From assembly GCA_046153015.1 (NCBI GenBank), contig JBJXGF010000244.1:1-14231 (forward strand): 14,231 bases of DNA. Reading direction: 5' to 3'. Within the stretch, counting starts at the first letter, position 1. Each line of letters starts with the position of its first letter. The DNA is from JBJXGF01 sp046153015 (lineage in GTDB: Bacteria > Actinomycetota > Acidimicrobiia > Acidimicrobiales > CAIXPF01). Under the pieces are notes generated by a model. That model worked only from the letters and a program-made list of their open reading frames with translations. It did not search any database and was not told the DNA's origin. Positions 1 to 6,177 of the stretch are shown here, one piece after another. The position numbers and the translations under genes were made by a program.

Positions 1-1010
1 CCCTTGCTCGCCAGCTTGGCCTGCTGGGCGGCCTCGGTGCGGGCGCCGAGCAGGCGGGCGGCGTCCTCGGGCGCCAACCGCGCCGCGCCGGGCGCCTCCA
101 CCTCGGCCTCGACGGCGCCGAGCGCAACCTCGGCGCCCTCCAGCTCGGCGGCCGCGGCGGCCAGCTCGGCGTCGGCTGCGGCCAGCTCCGCGGCGAGGCC
201 GGGCAGGTCTTCGGGCGGGGCGACCCCGGCCAGGAGCGCGGCGTCCCGCTCGGCGGCGGCGGCCGCGGCGGCCGCGGCGTCGAGCTCGGTCGCCAGGGCG
301 TCGAGCTCGGGCTTGGCCTTGTCGACCTGCTCAAGGAGCGAGTCGAGCGACTGCACCCGCGCTGCGAGCGCGGCCCGCACCTCCTCGGTCACGGGGGCCA
401 GCTCGGCGAGGCGGCGCCCGACCGCCTCCCGGCCCCCGGCGGCGGCCGCGGCGCGGGCCCGGGCGAGCTGGCCCATCCGTTCGTACAGACCGAGCTCCAG
501 CAGGCGGATCAGCAGCGCTTGGCGGTCGCGGGGCTTGTGGTGCAGGAAGCGGGCGAACTCGCCCTGCGGGAGCACCACGCAGGTGGTGAAGTGCTCGTAG
601 GAAAGCCCGAGGAGCGCCTCGACGCCGCGCGTCACCTCGTCGGCCTCGCCGGCCAGCACCTCGACGCCGCCATCGGCCAACCGCCGCTCCAGGCGCGCCT
701 CGCGGGTCGAGGCGCGGCCGTCCTTGCCCGCCCGGACCACCCGCACCGCCGTGTACCGCTCGGCGCCCACCGCGAAATCCAGCCGCACGCGGGCCTGGAC
801 CAGGCCCTGACTGATGGCGGGTGCCACCAGCCGACGGTCGTCGTAGCGGGGGATCGAGCCGTAGAGGGCGAACACGATCGCGTCGATCAGGCTCGACTTG
901 CCCGATCCGGTCGGCCCGACGAACGCGAACAAGTCACAGTCGCCGAACTCGACCGTGACCGGCGACCGGAAGGCGGTGAAGCCCTCCAACTCGAGGCGCT
1001 CAGGCCGCAT
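1..1010 (-). CDS. sbcC: Exonuclease SbcCD ATPase subunit SbcC (Rad50-like SMC family), 3' end outside window
   Basis: Partial gene: 336 N-terminal codons, open through the left edge. The SbcC/Rad50 family supplies the ATPase of a nuclease that opens hairpins and processes double-strand breaks. Seen: Walker A GPTGSGKS at residues 32-39, preceded by the typical opening 'LELEGFTAFRSP'; the Q-loop signature 'VVLPQGEFARFL' with Gln149; then, from about residue 180, an Ala/Glu/Leu-rich stretch that looks like the start of the long coiled coil. Family members run to about 1000 residues, so the zinc hook, second coiled-coil arm, signature motif and Walker B should lie left of the window. The ATG at 1010 overlaps the end of sbcD (stop 1002-1000) by 11 bp in another frame, with only a weak GGGG before it, pointing to translational coupling. 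The subunit call is firm; the full architecture cannot be seen. Confidence 0.93.
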   Translation of the reverse strand, partial: MRPERLELEGFTAFRSPVTVEFGDCDLFAFVGPTGSGKSSLIDAIVFALYGSIPRYDDRRLVAPAISQGLVQARVRLDFAVGAERYTAVRVVRAGKDGRASTREARLERRLADGGVEVLAGEADEVTRGVEALLGLSYEHFTTCVVLPQGEFARFLHHKPRDRQALLIRLLELGLYERMGQLARARAAAAAGGREAVGRRLAELAPVTEEVRAALAARVQSLDSLLEQVDKAKPELDALATELDAAAAAAAAAERDAALLAGVAPPEDLPGLAAELAAADAELAAAAAELEGAEVALGAVEAEVEAPGAARLAPEDAARLLGARTEAAQQAKLASK

Positions 1011-2223
1011 CGTGCCCCGCCCGCACCCCGCCGGCTGCATCGTCCGGCGCCGCCAAGGCGGCTGCATCGTCCCGCGCCGCCAAGGCGGCTGTGTCGGCCA
1101 GCTCGGCGAACAGCGCTTCCACGCGGGGATCCTGGGCCTGGCGTTCGGCGAGGTACTCGGCGAAGAGCTCCGCCGGCGAGCGGCCGAGCCGCGACACCCC
1201 GGCCGCCGCCCCGGGCGCGGCCCCGGGCTGGCCGAGCCGCACCTCGACCGCCTGCGGGAACAGCTCGCGCAGCTCCTCCACCAGCCCCGCCCGGGCCTCG
1301 CCCTCGACCAGCAGGCGAAGGTGGCTGTCGTCGCCGACCACGCCGGCCAGCTCGGCCAGCTGCGCGGCGTCCCCGGCCAGGGTGCGCAGCCGCCGGCCGG
1401 CGCGCAGCAGGCGCGTCTCGACCACGGCCGGGGTTCCCGGCGTAGCGTCGATCACCAGCGCGGCCGGTTCGTTCGCCTCGTCGCCGAAGTCGAGCTGCAG
1501 CGGCGAGCCGCTGTACCAGGCCGGGCAGCCGGCCCCCGCCGGCTGGCAGCGATGCAGGTGCCCGAGGGCGGCGTAATGCGCGTCGGCGGGCAGCAGCGCC
1601 GCGGGCACGGCGTAGGCGAAGACCGTGTGCGCGGGCCGCTCACCGCCGCCCAGGGCGCCGCCCACCACCGTGAGATGCGCCGCCACCACGTTGACCGCGC
1701 TCGGGTCGAAGCCCTCCCGCAGCGCAGCGAACACCCGCCCGAGGCGATGCTGGTAGTCGCCGACCAGCTCGTCGGCGTCGGCGCTCATCAGCGCGTCGGC
1801 GTGGACGACGTAGCGCTGGGACAGGAACGGGGCCAGCGCCACCGTGAGCGGCTCGCCTGCCACCTGCAGCGAGAGCACGCCGCCCTCGTCGGGCCGGGCG
1901 ACGAAGGGGGCCACGTGCACCCGGCCCAGGCCGAGCAGGGGCCGCACCGCGTCCAGGCGGCGGGGGTTGTCGTGGTTGCCGGCGATCACCACCACGTGAC
2001 GGCGCTCGCCGGCCAACGCCAGCAGCGCCCGGTACACGAGGCGCTCGGCCTCCGCGGTCGGCGCCGCCGAGTCGAAGAGGTCGCCGCACACGAGCACCGC
2101 GTCGACGCCGTCGCGCTCGGCCAGCTCCACCAGCTCGGCCAGCACCGCCTCGTGCTCCTCGTGGCGGGAGCGGCCGCGGATCGTGCGGCCCACGTGCCAG
2201 TCGGCGGTGTGCAGGAGCCTCAT
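1000..2223 (-). CDS. sbcD: Exonuclease SbcCD nuclease subunit SbcD (Mre11-like metallophosphoesterase)
   Basis: Complete, 407 aa, close to the roughly 400 aa usual for SbcD. It is the Mn-dependent 3'-5' exo/endonuclease partner of SbcC. All calcineurin-type metal motifs are visible: 'HTADWHVG' (Asp8, His10), 'GDLFDSA' (Asp48), 'GNHD' (Asn83, His84), 'AAHLTV' (His183) and 'GHLHR' (His222, His224). The capping and SbcC-binding region follows. The last 35 or so residues are low-complexity (Ala/Asp) and include a 9-residue tandem repeat, so the true conserved end is near residue 370. The ATG is 10 nt after the herA-like stop; GAGG formed partly by that TGA serves as Shine-Dalgarno, indicating coupling. 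Middle gene of a three-gene operon. Confidence 0.95.
   Translation of the reverse strand: MRLLHTADWHVGRTIRGRSRHEEHEAVLAELVELAERDGVDAVLVCGDLFDSAAPTAEAERLVYRALLALAGERRHVVVIAGNHDNPRRLDAVRPLLGLGRVHVAPFVARPDEGGVLSLQVAGEPLTVALAPFLSQRYVVHADALMSADADELVGDYQHRLGRVFAALREGFDPSAVNVVAAHLTVVGGALGGGERPAHTVFAYAVPAALLPADAHYAALGHLHRCQPAGAGCPAWYSGSPLQLDFGDEANEPAALVIDATPGTPAVVETRLLRAGRRLRTLAGDAAQLAELAGVVGDDSHLRLLVEGEARAGLVEELRELFPQAVEVRLGQPGAAPGAAAGVSRLGRSPAELFAEYLAERQAQDPRVEALFAELADTAALAARDDAAALAAPDDAAGGVRAGHDAA
1034..1087. repeat. 27-bp tandem duplication at the 3' end of sbcD
   Basis: Two adjacent 27-bp units (1034-1060 and 1061-1087) differ at one base, and a decayed third unit begins at 1088. On the minus strand they encode consecutive Ala-Leu-Ala-Ala-x-Asp-Asp-Ala-Ala blocks in the nonconserved SbcD tail, so copy number can change without breaking the frame. 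Confidence 0.85.
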
Positions 2224-2233
2224 GGGGGCGGCC

Positions 2234-4009
2234 TCAGCGGCTCGGCAGCCCGGCGAACGGGTCGCCGCCCGGGTCGCCGCCGGGTTCGCGGCGCCCGGCG
2301 CGGCGGGCCGGGACCGCCCCCGCCTCGCTCGGGCGGGTGGCCCACGCGGGGAACGGGAACTGCACGAGCAGCGCCGCCGGCAGCTCCGGCTGGGTGAGGA
2401 ACATCGAGCCCGGCTTGAGGATCGTGGCCCGGGCCCGGGCGATCGGGTTGAGGAAGCCGTACTCCCCTCGGGCGGCCTCGGCCGGGTCGAGCCGGCCGAC
2501 CACCCGGATGGCCGAGTTGGCGACGATGCGCCGCTCCACCTCGCTCGCCGTCTGCTGCGCGCCGATCAGCACGATGCCGAGCGATCGGCCCCGCTCGGCC
2601 ACGTCGAGCAGCACCTCCTTGATCGGGCTGTCGCCCTCCCGGGGCGCGTACTTGTTGAGCTCGTCGAGCACCACGAACAGCAGCGGCTTCGCCAGCCCGC
2701 TGCGCTCCTTGTCCTCGAACGCCTTGCGCAGCACCACGCCCACCACGAACCGCTTGGCCCGGTCGGCCAGGTTGTGCAGGTCCACCACCGTCACCTGCTC
2801 GTCGAGGCGGACCCGATGCCGGTCGGGATGGGCGACGTCGGCCCGCACCAGTCGCTCCACGTGGCGGACCGAGGACGCGAGACGGCGGATGAACGCGTTG
2901 ACCGTGCCGCCGCCCACCGCCCGGCCGGCCCACTGCTGGACGTCGCCGCCGTCGTCGCTCTGAAGGCGGCGTTCGATCAGGTCGACGAGCTGGCGGAAGC
3001 TGCGCACGGTCACGCCGTCCAACCACACGGCGCCGTCGCCGGCCGGCTTGGCCTCCTTCAACCGGGCGGTCACGTTGTGGGCCACGATCGTGTACTGCTG
3101 CCGGTCGTCCTCGGAGTCGGCGAAGAGGAACGGCAGGAGCTCCTCGGCGCAGAACTGCTCGATCGTCCAGAAGAACGAGGTGACCCCGGCGGCCCGGCTG
3201 GCGACGTCGGGAGCGGCGACCGGGTCGTCCCGCCGGGGCGGCGCGTACATCCCGACCGAGGCGAAGGCGCCCGGCTCGAGGCCGAGCGTGCGGTACCGCT
3301 CGGCCTGGTCGGGGCGCAGGGCCTGGTTCGGCTGGTCGAGGAACAGCAGGTCCTCGCCCTTCACGTTGAACACCAGCGCCTTGGTGTTGAGCGCGTCGCG
3401 TCCGAGCACGCCGGAGTTGAACAGCGAGTACAGAAGGAACGTGGCGTAGGTGGTCTTGGTGGCCACTCCCGAGATGCCGCTGATGTTCACGTGGGCGCCG
3501 CGGGCGCCGTCGAGGAACTCGAGGTTGAGGTAGAGCGGGTCGCCGTCCCGTGAGAGCCCGGCCGGCAGGCGGGCCGCCATCCCGTCGAAGCACAGGGCCT
3601 CGTCGCGCTCGTCGCCCACGGCGCGGCGCACGCCCTGGCCGGGCAGCGGGGGCACGAACACCTCGGGCTCGAACCGCGTGGCCTGCACCAGCGCCGCCTC
3701 GCTCACCTCGGCAGGCAGCACGCCGTCGGCGATCAGGAACACGTCGCTCTGGAAGCGGGCGCCCTCGTGGCGGGCCCGCACCTGGGACACCACGCCGTAG
3801 ATCCTCACCGGGCCCCGCCCCGGCGGAGTGCGTTCGGTGGCCACCACGTCGTCGAGCTGGAGGAACTGGCCCGGCGCCACGCCGACCCAGAACTCGAGGG
3901 GCGTGGAGTCCTCGGTGCCGATGACCCGGCCCACGAGCTCCGGCCCCACCTCGGGCCCCACCTCGGCGGGGCCGCCGATCGGCGGCGCGGCGCCCGGGGC
4001 GTCTGGCAT
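2234..4009 (-). CDS. HerA-like ATPase/DNA translocase (HAS-barrel + DUF87-type core)
   Basis: 591 aa. HerA/FtsK-superfamily ATPases are hexameric DNA pumps that assist end resection. Seen: residues about 24-100 resemble a HAS-barrel ('GRVIG', 'IYGVVSQV'); a P-loop-like segment 'SGISGVATKTT' at 177-187; Walker B 'LLFVVLDELNKYAP' near 443-456 with Asp449-Glu450; then 'GRSLGIVLIGAQQT' and a conserved arginine-rich 'ERRIVANSAIRVVGR' as in HerA sensor/arginine-finger regions. The P-loop is irregular: GK is replaced by TK and spacing is one residue longer than GxxxxGK[ST]. The frame stays open upstream to about 5161, but that lies over divergent genes; ATG 4009 is preferred because a -10 box (TAGCCT) sits 8 nt before it and the domain starts right after. 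sbcD begins 10 nt downstream, so a joint role in break processing is likely. The tail after about residue 555 is Pro/Arg/Gly-rich. Confidence 0.85.
   Translation of the reverse strand: MPDAPGAAPPIGGPAEVGPEVGPELVGRVIGTEDSTPLEFWVGVAPGQFLQLDDVVATERTPPGRGPVRIYGVVSQVRARHEGARFQSDVFLIADGVLPAEVSEAALVQATRFEPEVFVPPLPGQGVRRAVGDERDEALCFDGMAARLPAGLSRDGDPLYLNLEFLDGARGAHVNISGISGVATKTTYATFLLYSLFNSGVLGRDALNTKALVFNVKGEDLLFLDQPNQALRPDQAERYRTLGLEPGAFASVGMYAPPRRDDPVAAPDVASRAAGVTSFFWTIEQFCAEELLPFLFADSEDDRQQYTIVAHNVTARLKEAKPAGDGAVWLDGVTVRSFRQLVDLIERRLQSDDGGDVQQWAGRAVGGGTVNAFIRRLASSVRHVERLVRADVAHPDRHRVRLDEQVTVVDLHNLADRAKRFVVGVVLRKAFEDKERSGLAKPLLFVVLDELNKYAPREGDSPIKEVLLDVAERGRSLGIVLIGAQQTASEVERRIVANSAIRVVGRLDPAEAARGEYGFLNPIARARATILKPGSMFLTQPELPAALLVQFPFPAWATRPSEAGAVPARRAGRREPGGDPGGDPFAGLPSR
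3943..3966. repeat. 12-bp perfect tandem duplication in the 5' end of the herA-like gene
   Basis: GCCCCACCTCGG occurs twice head to tail (3943-3954 and 3955-3966). On the coding strand this duplicates Glu-Val-Gly-Pro near residues 16-24, in the unconserved N-terminal lead-in ahead of the HAS-barrel-like domain. Confidence 0.8.
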
Positions 4010-4017
4010 GGCTCCCG

Positions 4018-4023
4018 AGGCTA
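4018..4023 (-). promoter_or_regulatory. -10 box of the herA-sbcD-sbcC operon (near-leaderless)
   Basis: TAGCCT on the minus strand ends 8 nt before the ATG at 4009, so transcription would begin at or within 1-2 nt of the start codon. No convincing -35 is visible, which is common for GC-rich actinobacterial promoters. A 12-bp palindrome at 4028-4039 lies directly upstream of the box. Confidence 0.5.
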
Positions 4024-4027
4024 GCCG

Positions 4028-4039
4028 GGCGCCGGCGCC
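4028..4039. promoter_or_regulatory. 12-bp perfect palindrome in the herA/oxidoreductase divergent region
   Basis: GGCGCCGGCGCC is its own reverse complement and falls in the -10/-35 spacer of the putative herA promoter. It could be an operator, but self-complementary GC strings arise readily at this base composition, so support is weak. Confidence 0.25.
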
Positions 4040-4099
4040 GGATCGGCGACCGCCGGAGCTCGCAGGTGAACGATCCACCACGCTGCGCGAACCCCTGGT

Positions 4100-4105
4100 T
4101 ACGCT
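4100..4105 (+). promoter_or_regulatory. -10 box for the first flavodoxin-fold oxidoreductase (leaderless)
   Basis: TACGCT ends 6 nt before the GTG at 4112, the spacing expected if the GTG itself is the transcript's 5' end. No Shine-Dalgarno precedes the GTG, which agrees with leaderless translation. A -35 match is not evident. Confidence 0.5.
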
Positions 4106-4111
4106 GGCTCG

Positions 4112-4702
4112 GTGCGGGCTCTCGTGGTGCAGGCGCATCCCTCGCCCACGAGCTTCTCGGCAGCGTTGGCCGCCGCGGCGCAGCGCGGTGTGCTGGCCGC
4201 CGGCTACGAGCTCGACGTGCTCGCCCTGTACGACGAGGGGTTCGCGCCGGCTATGACCACCGCAGAGCGGCGCGCCTACGAGTCGAGCGCGCCGCTGGTC
4301 GACCCGCAGGTGATCCGGCACGCCGAGCTGGTCAAGGCGGCGCGGGTGCTGGTGTTCGTGTACCCCACGTGGTGGTTCGGCCTGCCGGCCATGCTGAAGG
4401 GCTGGCTCGACAGGGTGCTCGCCCCCGGCGTGGCCTTCCGTTTCGACACCGAGACCAACAAGGTGCGCCGGGAGCTGACCAACGTGCGCCGCCTGGTCGG
4501 CGTCACCACCTACGGCGCGCCGCGCTGGTATGTGAGCGGGCTCGGCGACGGCGGGCGCCGTACGATCGCCCGCAGCGTGCGGCTGGTGACCCACCCCCGC
4601 TGCCGCACCACCTGGCTCGGCCTCCACCGCCTCGACGTGAGCAGCCTCGCCGAGCGCGCCGCGTTCCTGGAGCGGGTCGAGCGGCGGCTCACCCGGCTGT
4701 GA
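4112..4702 (+). CDS. Flavodoxin-2-fold NAD(P)H (quinone) oxidoreductase, copy 1
   Basis: 196 aa. It looks like the NQO/MdaB/KefF-type flavodoxin_2 fold: two-electron reductases of quinones or similar acceptors that bind FAD or FMN. Seen: N-terminal strand and flavin-phosphate loop 'ALVVQAHPSPTSFS' (His9, Pro10, Ser14); the flavin/substrate motif 'YPTWWFGLPAMLKGWLDRV' starting at Tyr84; and the third loop 'VGVTTYGAPRW' near 129-139. No signal peptide or membrane segment, so cytoplasmic. GTG start chosen because the conserved first strand begins at once and a -10 box lies 6 nt upstream. A related gene follows after 34 nt, probably co-transcribed. The physiological substrate cannot be told from sequence; the family includes quinone, azo and nitro reductases and KefB/C ancillary proteins. 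Confidence 0.85.
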   Translation: MRALVVQAHPSPTSFSAALAAAAQRGVLAAGYELDVLALYDEGFAPAMTTAERRAYESSAPLVDPQVIRHAELVKAARVLVFVYPTWWFGLPAMLKGWLDRVLAPGVAFRFDTETNKVRRELTNVRRLVGVTTYGAPRWYVSGLGDGGRRTIARSVRLVTHPRCRTTWLGLHRLDVSSLAERAAFLERVERRLTRL

Positions 4703-4736
4703 GCAGGGCGAGGCGCCGCCCCGGCGGCCGGGCCTG

Positions 4737-5333
4737 GTGAAGGCGCTCGTGGTGTACGCGCACCCGACGCCCGAGAGCTTCGCGGCGGCGGTGCGCGACC
4801 GCGCCGTGGCCACCCTGGCGGCCCGGGGCGCCGAGGTGGCGGTGCTCGACCTGTACGGGGAGGGCTTCGACCCGGCGCTCTCGACCGAGGAGTGGGCCGG
4901 GGAGCGGGACGGCCGCGCCGGCGGCGCCGCCGACGCCCAGCGGGCCGAGCACCTACGCCTCCTGCGCTGGGCCGACGCCTTGATCCTCGTGTACCCCACC
5001 TGGTGGGGCGGCCAGCCGGCGATGCTGCGGGGCTGGTTCGACCGGGTGTTCGTGGAGGGCGTGGCGTACACCCGCCGCCCGGGCTCGGCCCGGATCCGGC
5101 CCGGGCTGCGCAATATCCGGCGGTGCGCGGTGCTCACCACGCACGGCTCGGGCAAGGGCATGAACCTGCTGCAGGGCGAGCCGGGCCGGCTGCTGGTGCG
5201 CCGGGGCCTGCGGGTGTTGTTCCACCCGTTGTGCCGGGTCCGCTGGGTGGCGCTCTACGGCATGGATCGCAATGAGGAGCACGTGCGCCGCGCCCACCTC
5301 CAACGGGTGGAGCGGGTGCTGCGCCGCCTCTGA
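4737..5333 (+). CDS. Flavodoxin-2-fold NAD(P)H oxidoreductase, copy 2
   Basis: 198 aa, paralogous to the preceding gene. It keeps the flavin-phosphate loop 'ALVVYAHPTPESF' (His9, Ser14), the 'YPTWWGGQPAMLRGWFDRV' block beginning at Tyr86, and 'LTTHGSGKGM' near 133-142. The two copies diverge in the segment between the second strand and the YPTWW block (about 45-75, Gly/Ala-rich with 'EWAGERDGR' here) and in the C-terminal third, where this copy has 'GEPGRLLVRRGLRVLFHPLCR', so substrate specificity probably differs. GTG at 4737 is taken because the strand begins there; no Shine-Dalgarno or -10 box is near, so expression likely depends on read-through and reinitiation from the first copy. An old tandem duplication or a heterodimer-forming pair are both possible. 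Confidence 0.84.
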   Translation: MKALVVYAHPTPESFAAAVRDRAVATLAARGAEVAVLDLYGEGFDPALSTEEWAGERDGRAGGAADAQRAEHLRLLRWADALILVYPTWWGGQPAMLRGWFDRVFVEGVAYTRRPGSARIRPGLRNIRRCAVLTTHGSGKGMNLLQGEPGRLLVRRGLRVLFHPLCRVRWVALYGMDRNEEHVRRAHLQRVERVLRRL

Positions 5334-5349
5334 GGCGACCGGCGCCACG

Positions 5350-5376
5350 ATGGAGCCGATGGAGCCGATGGAGCCA
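5350..5376. repeat. Triple 9-bp tandem repeat carrying the start codons of the hisN-like gene
   Basis: Three head-to-tail copies of ATGGAGCC(G/A) encode Met-Glu-Pro three times. Each unit contains a start codon and a GGAG that could act as Shine-Dalgarno for the next one. Slippage here would add or remove an in-frame start without affecting the enzyme body. Confidence 0.85.
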
Positions 5377-6159
5377 CCTGAGCCGAGTGCGCCGAGGAAC
5401 GCCGACCGGGAGCTGCTGGATCTGGCCGTGGAGCTCGCCCGCCAGGCCGGCGAGCTGACGCTGCGGTGGTTCCGACGCCCCGGCCTGCACGTGGACACCA
5501 AGGCCGACGGCACGCCGGTGACCGAGGCCGACCGGGCGGCGGAGCGGATGATCCGCACCACGCTGGGCGAACGCCGCCCGCGTGACGCGGTGCTGGGCGA
5601 GGAGGAGGGCGCCCAGGCCGGCGAGACCGGGGTGCGCTGGATCATCGACCCGATCGACGGCACCAAGGCCTTCACCCAGGGCGTCCCGCTCTACAGCACG
5701 CTCGTGGCCGCGATCGACGAGGCGGGCCCCGCCGTCGGGGTGATCCACCTCCCGGCGCTGGGCGAGATCGTGTACGCCGGCCGGGGCCTCGGCTGCTGGT
5801 GCAACGGCGAGCCGGCCAGGGTGCGCCCGGCGCCGGGCCGGGCGCAGGACGCCTACGTGATGACGAGCGGGCTCGAGACGTGGCGGCCCGACGTGCTGGC
5901 CGCGGTCATCGACGCCGGCGTGCGCCTGCGCACCTGGGGCGATGCCTACGGCTACGCGCTGGTGGCCACCGGCCGGGCCGACGGCATGGTCGACCCGGTG
6001 GCCGAGCTGTGGGACCTGGCGCCGATGAGCGTGATCATCCCCGAGGCCGGCGGCCGGTTCACCACGCTGGAGGGCGCCTGCGACGCGGCGGGCGGCAGCG
6101 GGGTGGGCACCAACGGCGGGTGGCACGACGAGCTGCTCGCCCTCCTGCGCGGCGCCTGA
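5350..6159 (+). CDS. hisN: Inositol-monophosphatase-family phosphatase, probably histidinol-phosphatase (HisN-type)
   Basis: 269 aa from ATG 5350, the family's usual length. Mg-dependent phosphomonoesterase fold: 'GEEEG' metal ligands at 83-87, 'IDPIDGTKAF' with Asp100 and Asp103, and 'ELWDLAP' with Asp222. The block 'WGDAYGYALVATGRADGMVD' followed by 'EAGGRFT' is the form typical of HisN enzymes, which remove phosphate from histidinol phosphate in histidine synthesis; inositol or other sugar phosphatase activity is the alternative. No other his gene is in view. The frame is open back to 5272, inside the preceding gene. Three in-frame ATGs occur in a 9-bp tandem repeat (5350, 5359, 5368), so the exact start is uncertain; each repeat's GGAG precedes the next ATG. 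It follows the oxidoreductase by 16 nt and is likely in the same transcript. Confidence 0.82.
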   Translation: MEPMEPMEPPEPSAPRNADRELLDLAVELARQAGELTLRWFRRPGLHVDTKADGTPVTEADRAAERMIRTTLGERRPRDAVLGEEEGAQAGETGVRWIIDPIDGTKAFTQGVPLYSTLVAAIDEAGPAVGVIHLPALGEIVYAGRGLGCWCNGEPARVRPAPGRAQDAYVMTSGLETWRPDVLAAVIDAGVRLRTWGDAYGYALVATGRADGMVDPVAELWDLAPMSVIIPEAGGRFTTLEGACDAAGGSGVGTNGGWHDELLALLRGA

Positions 6160-6177
6160 GGGCCGGCGCGGGCGCGC

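Noticed and set aside
898..2397. Long plus-strand frame of 499 codons opposite sbcD
   Set aside because: It mirrors a gene with every catalytic motif intact; its translation is His/Gln/Arg/Gly-rich without domains, typical of antisense frames at this GC content.
4010..5161. Upstream extension of the herA-like frame to 5161
   Set aside because: The extra 380 or so residues are antisense to two well-supported oxidoreductase genes, are low-complexity, and ATG 4009 has its own -10 box.
6160..6177. GC-rich gap between convergent hisN-like and ATPase genes as a terminator
   Set aside because: Only short alternating GC strings are present; no stable stem with a defined loop and no T-tract.
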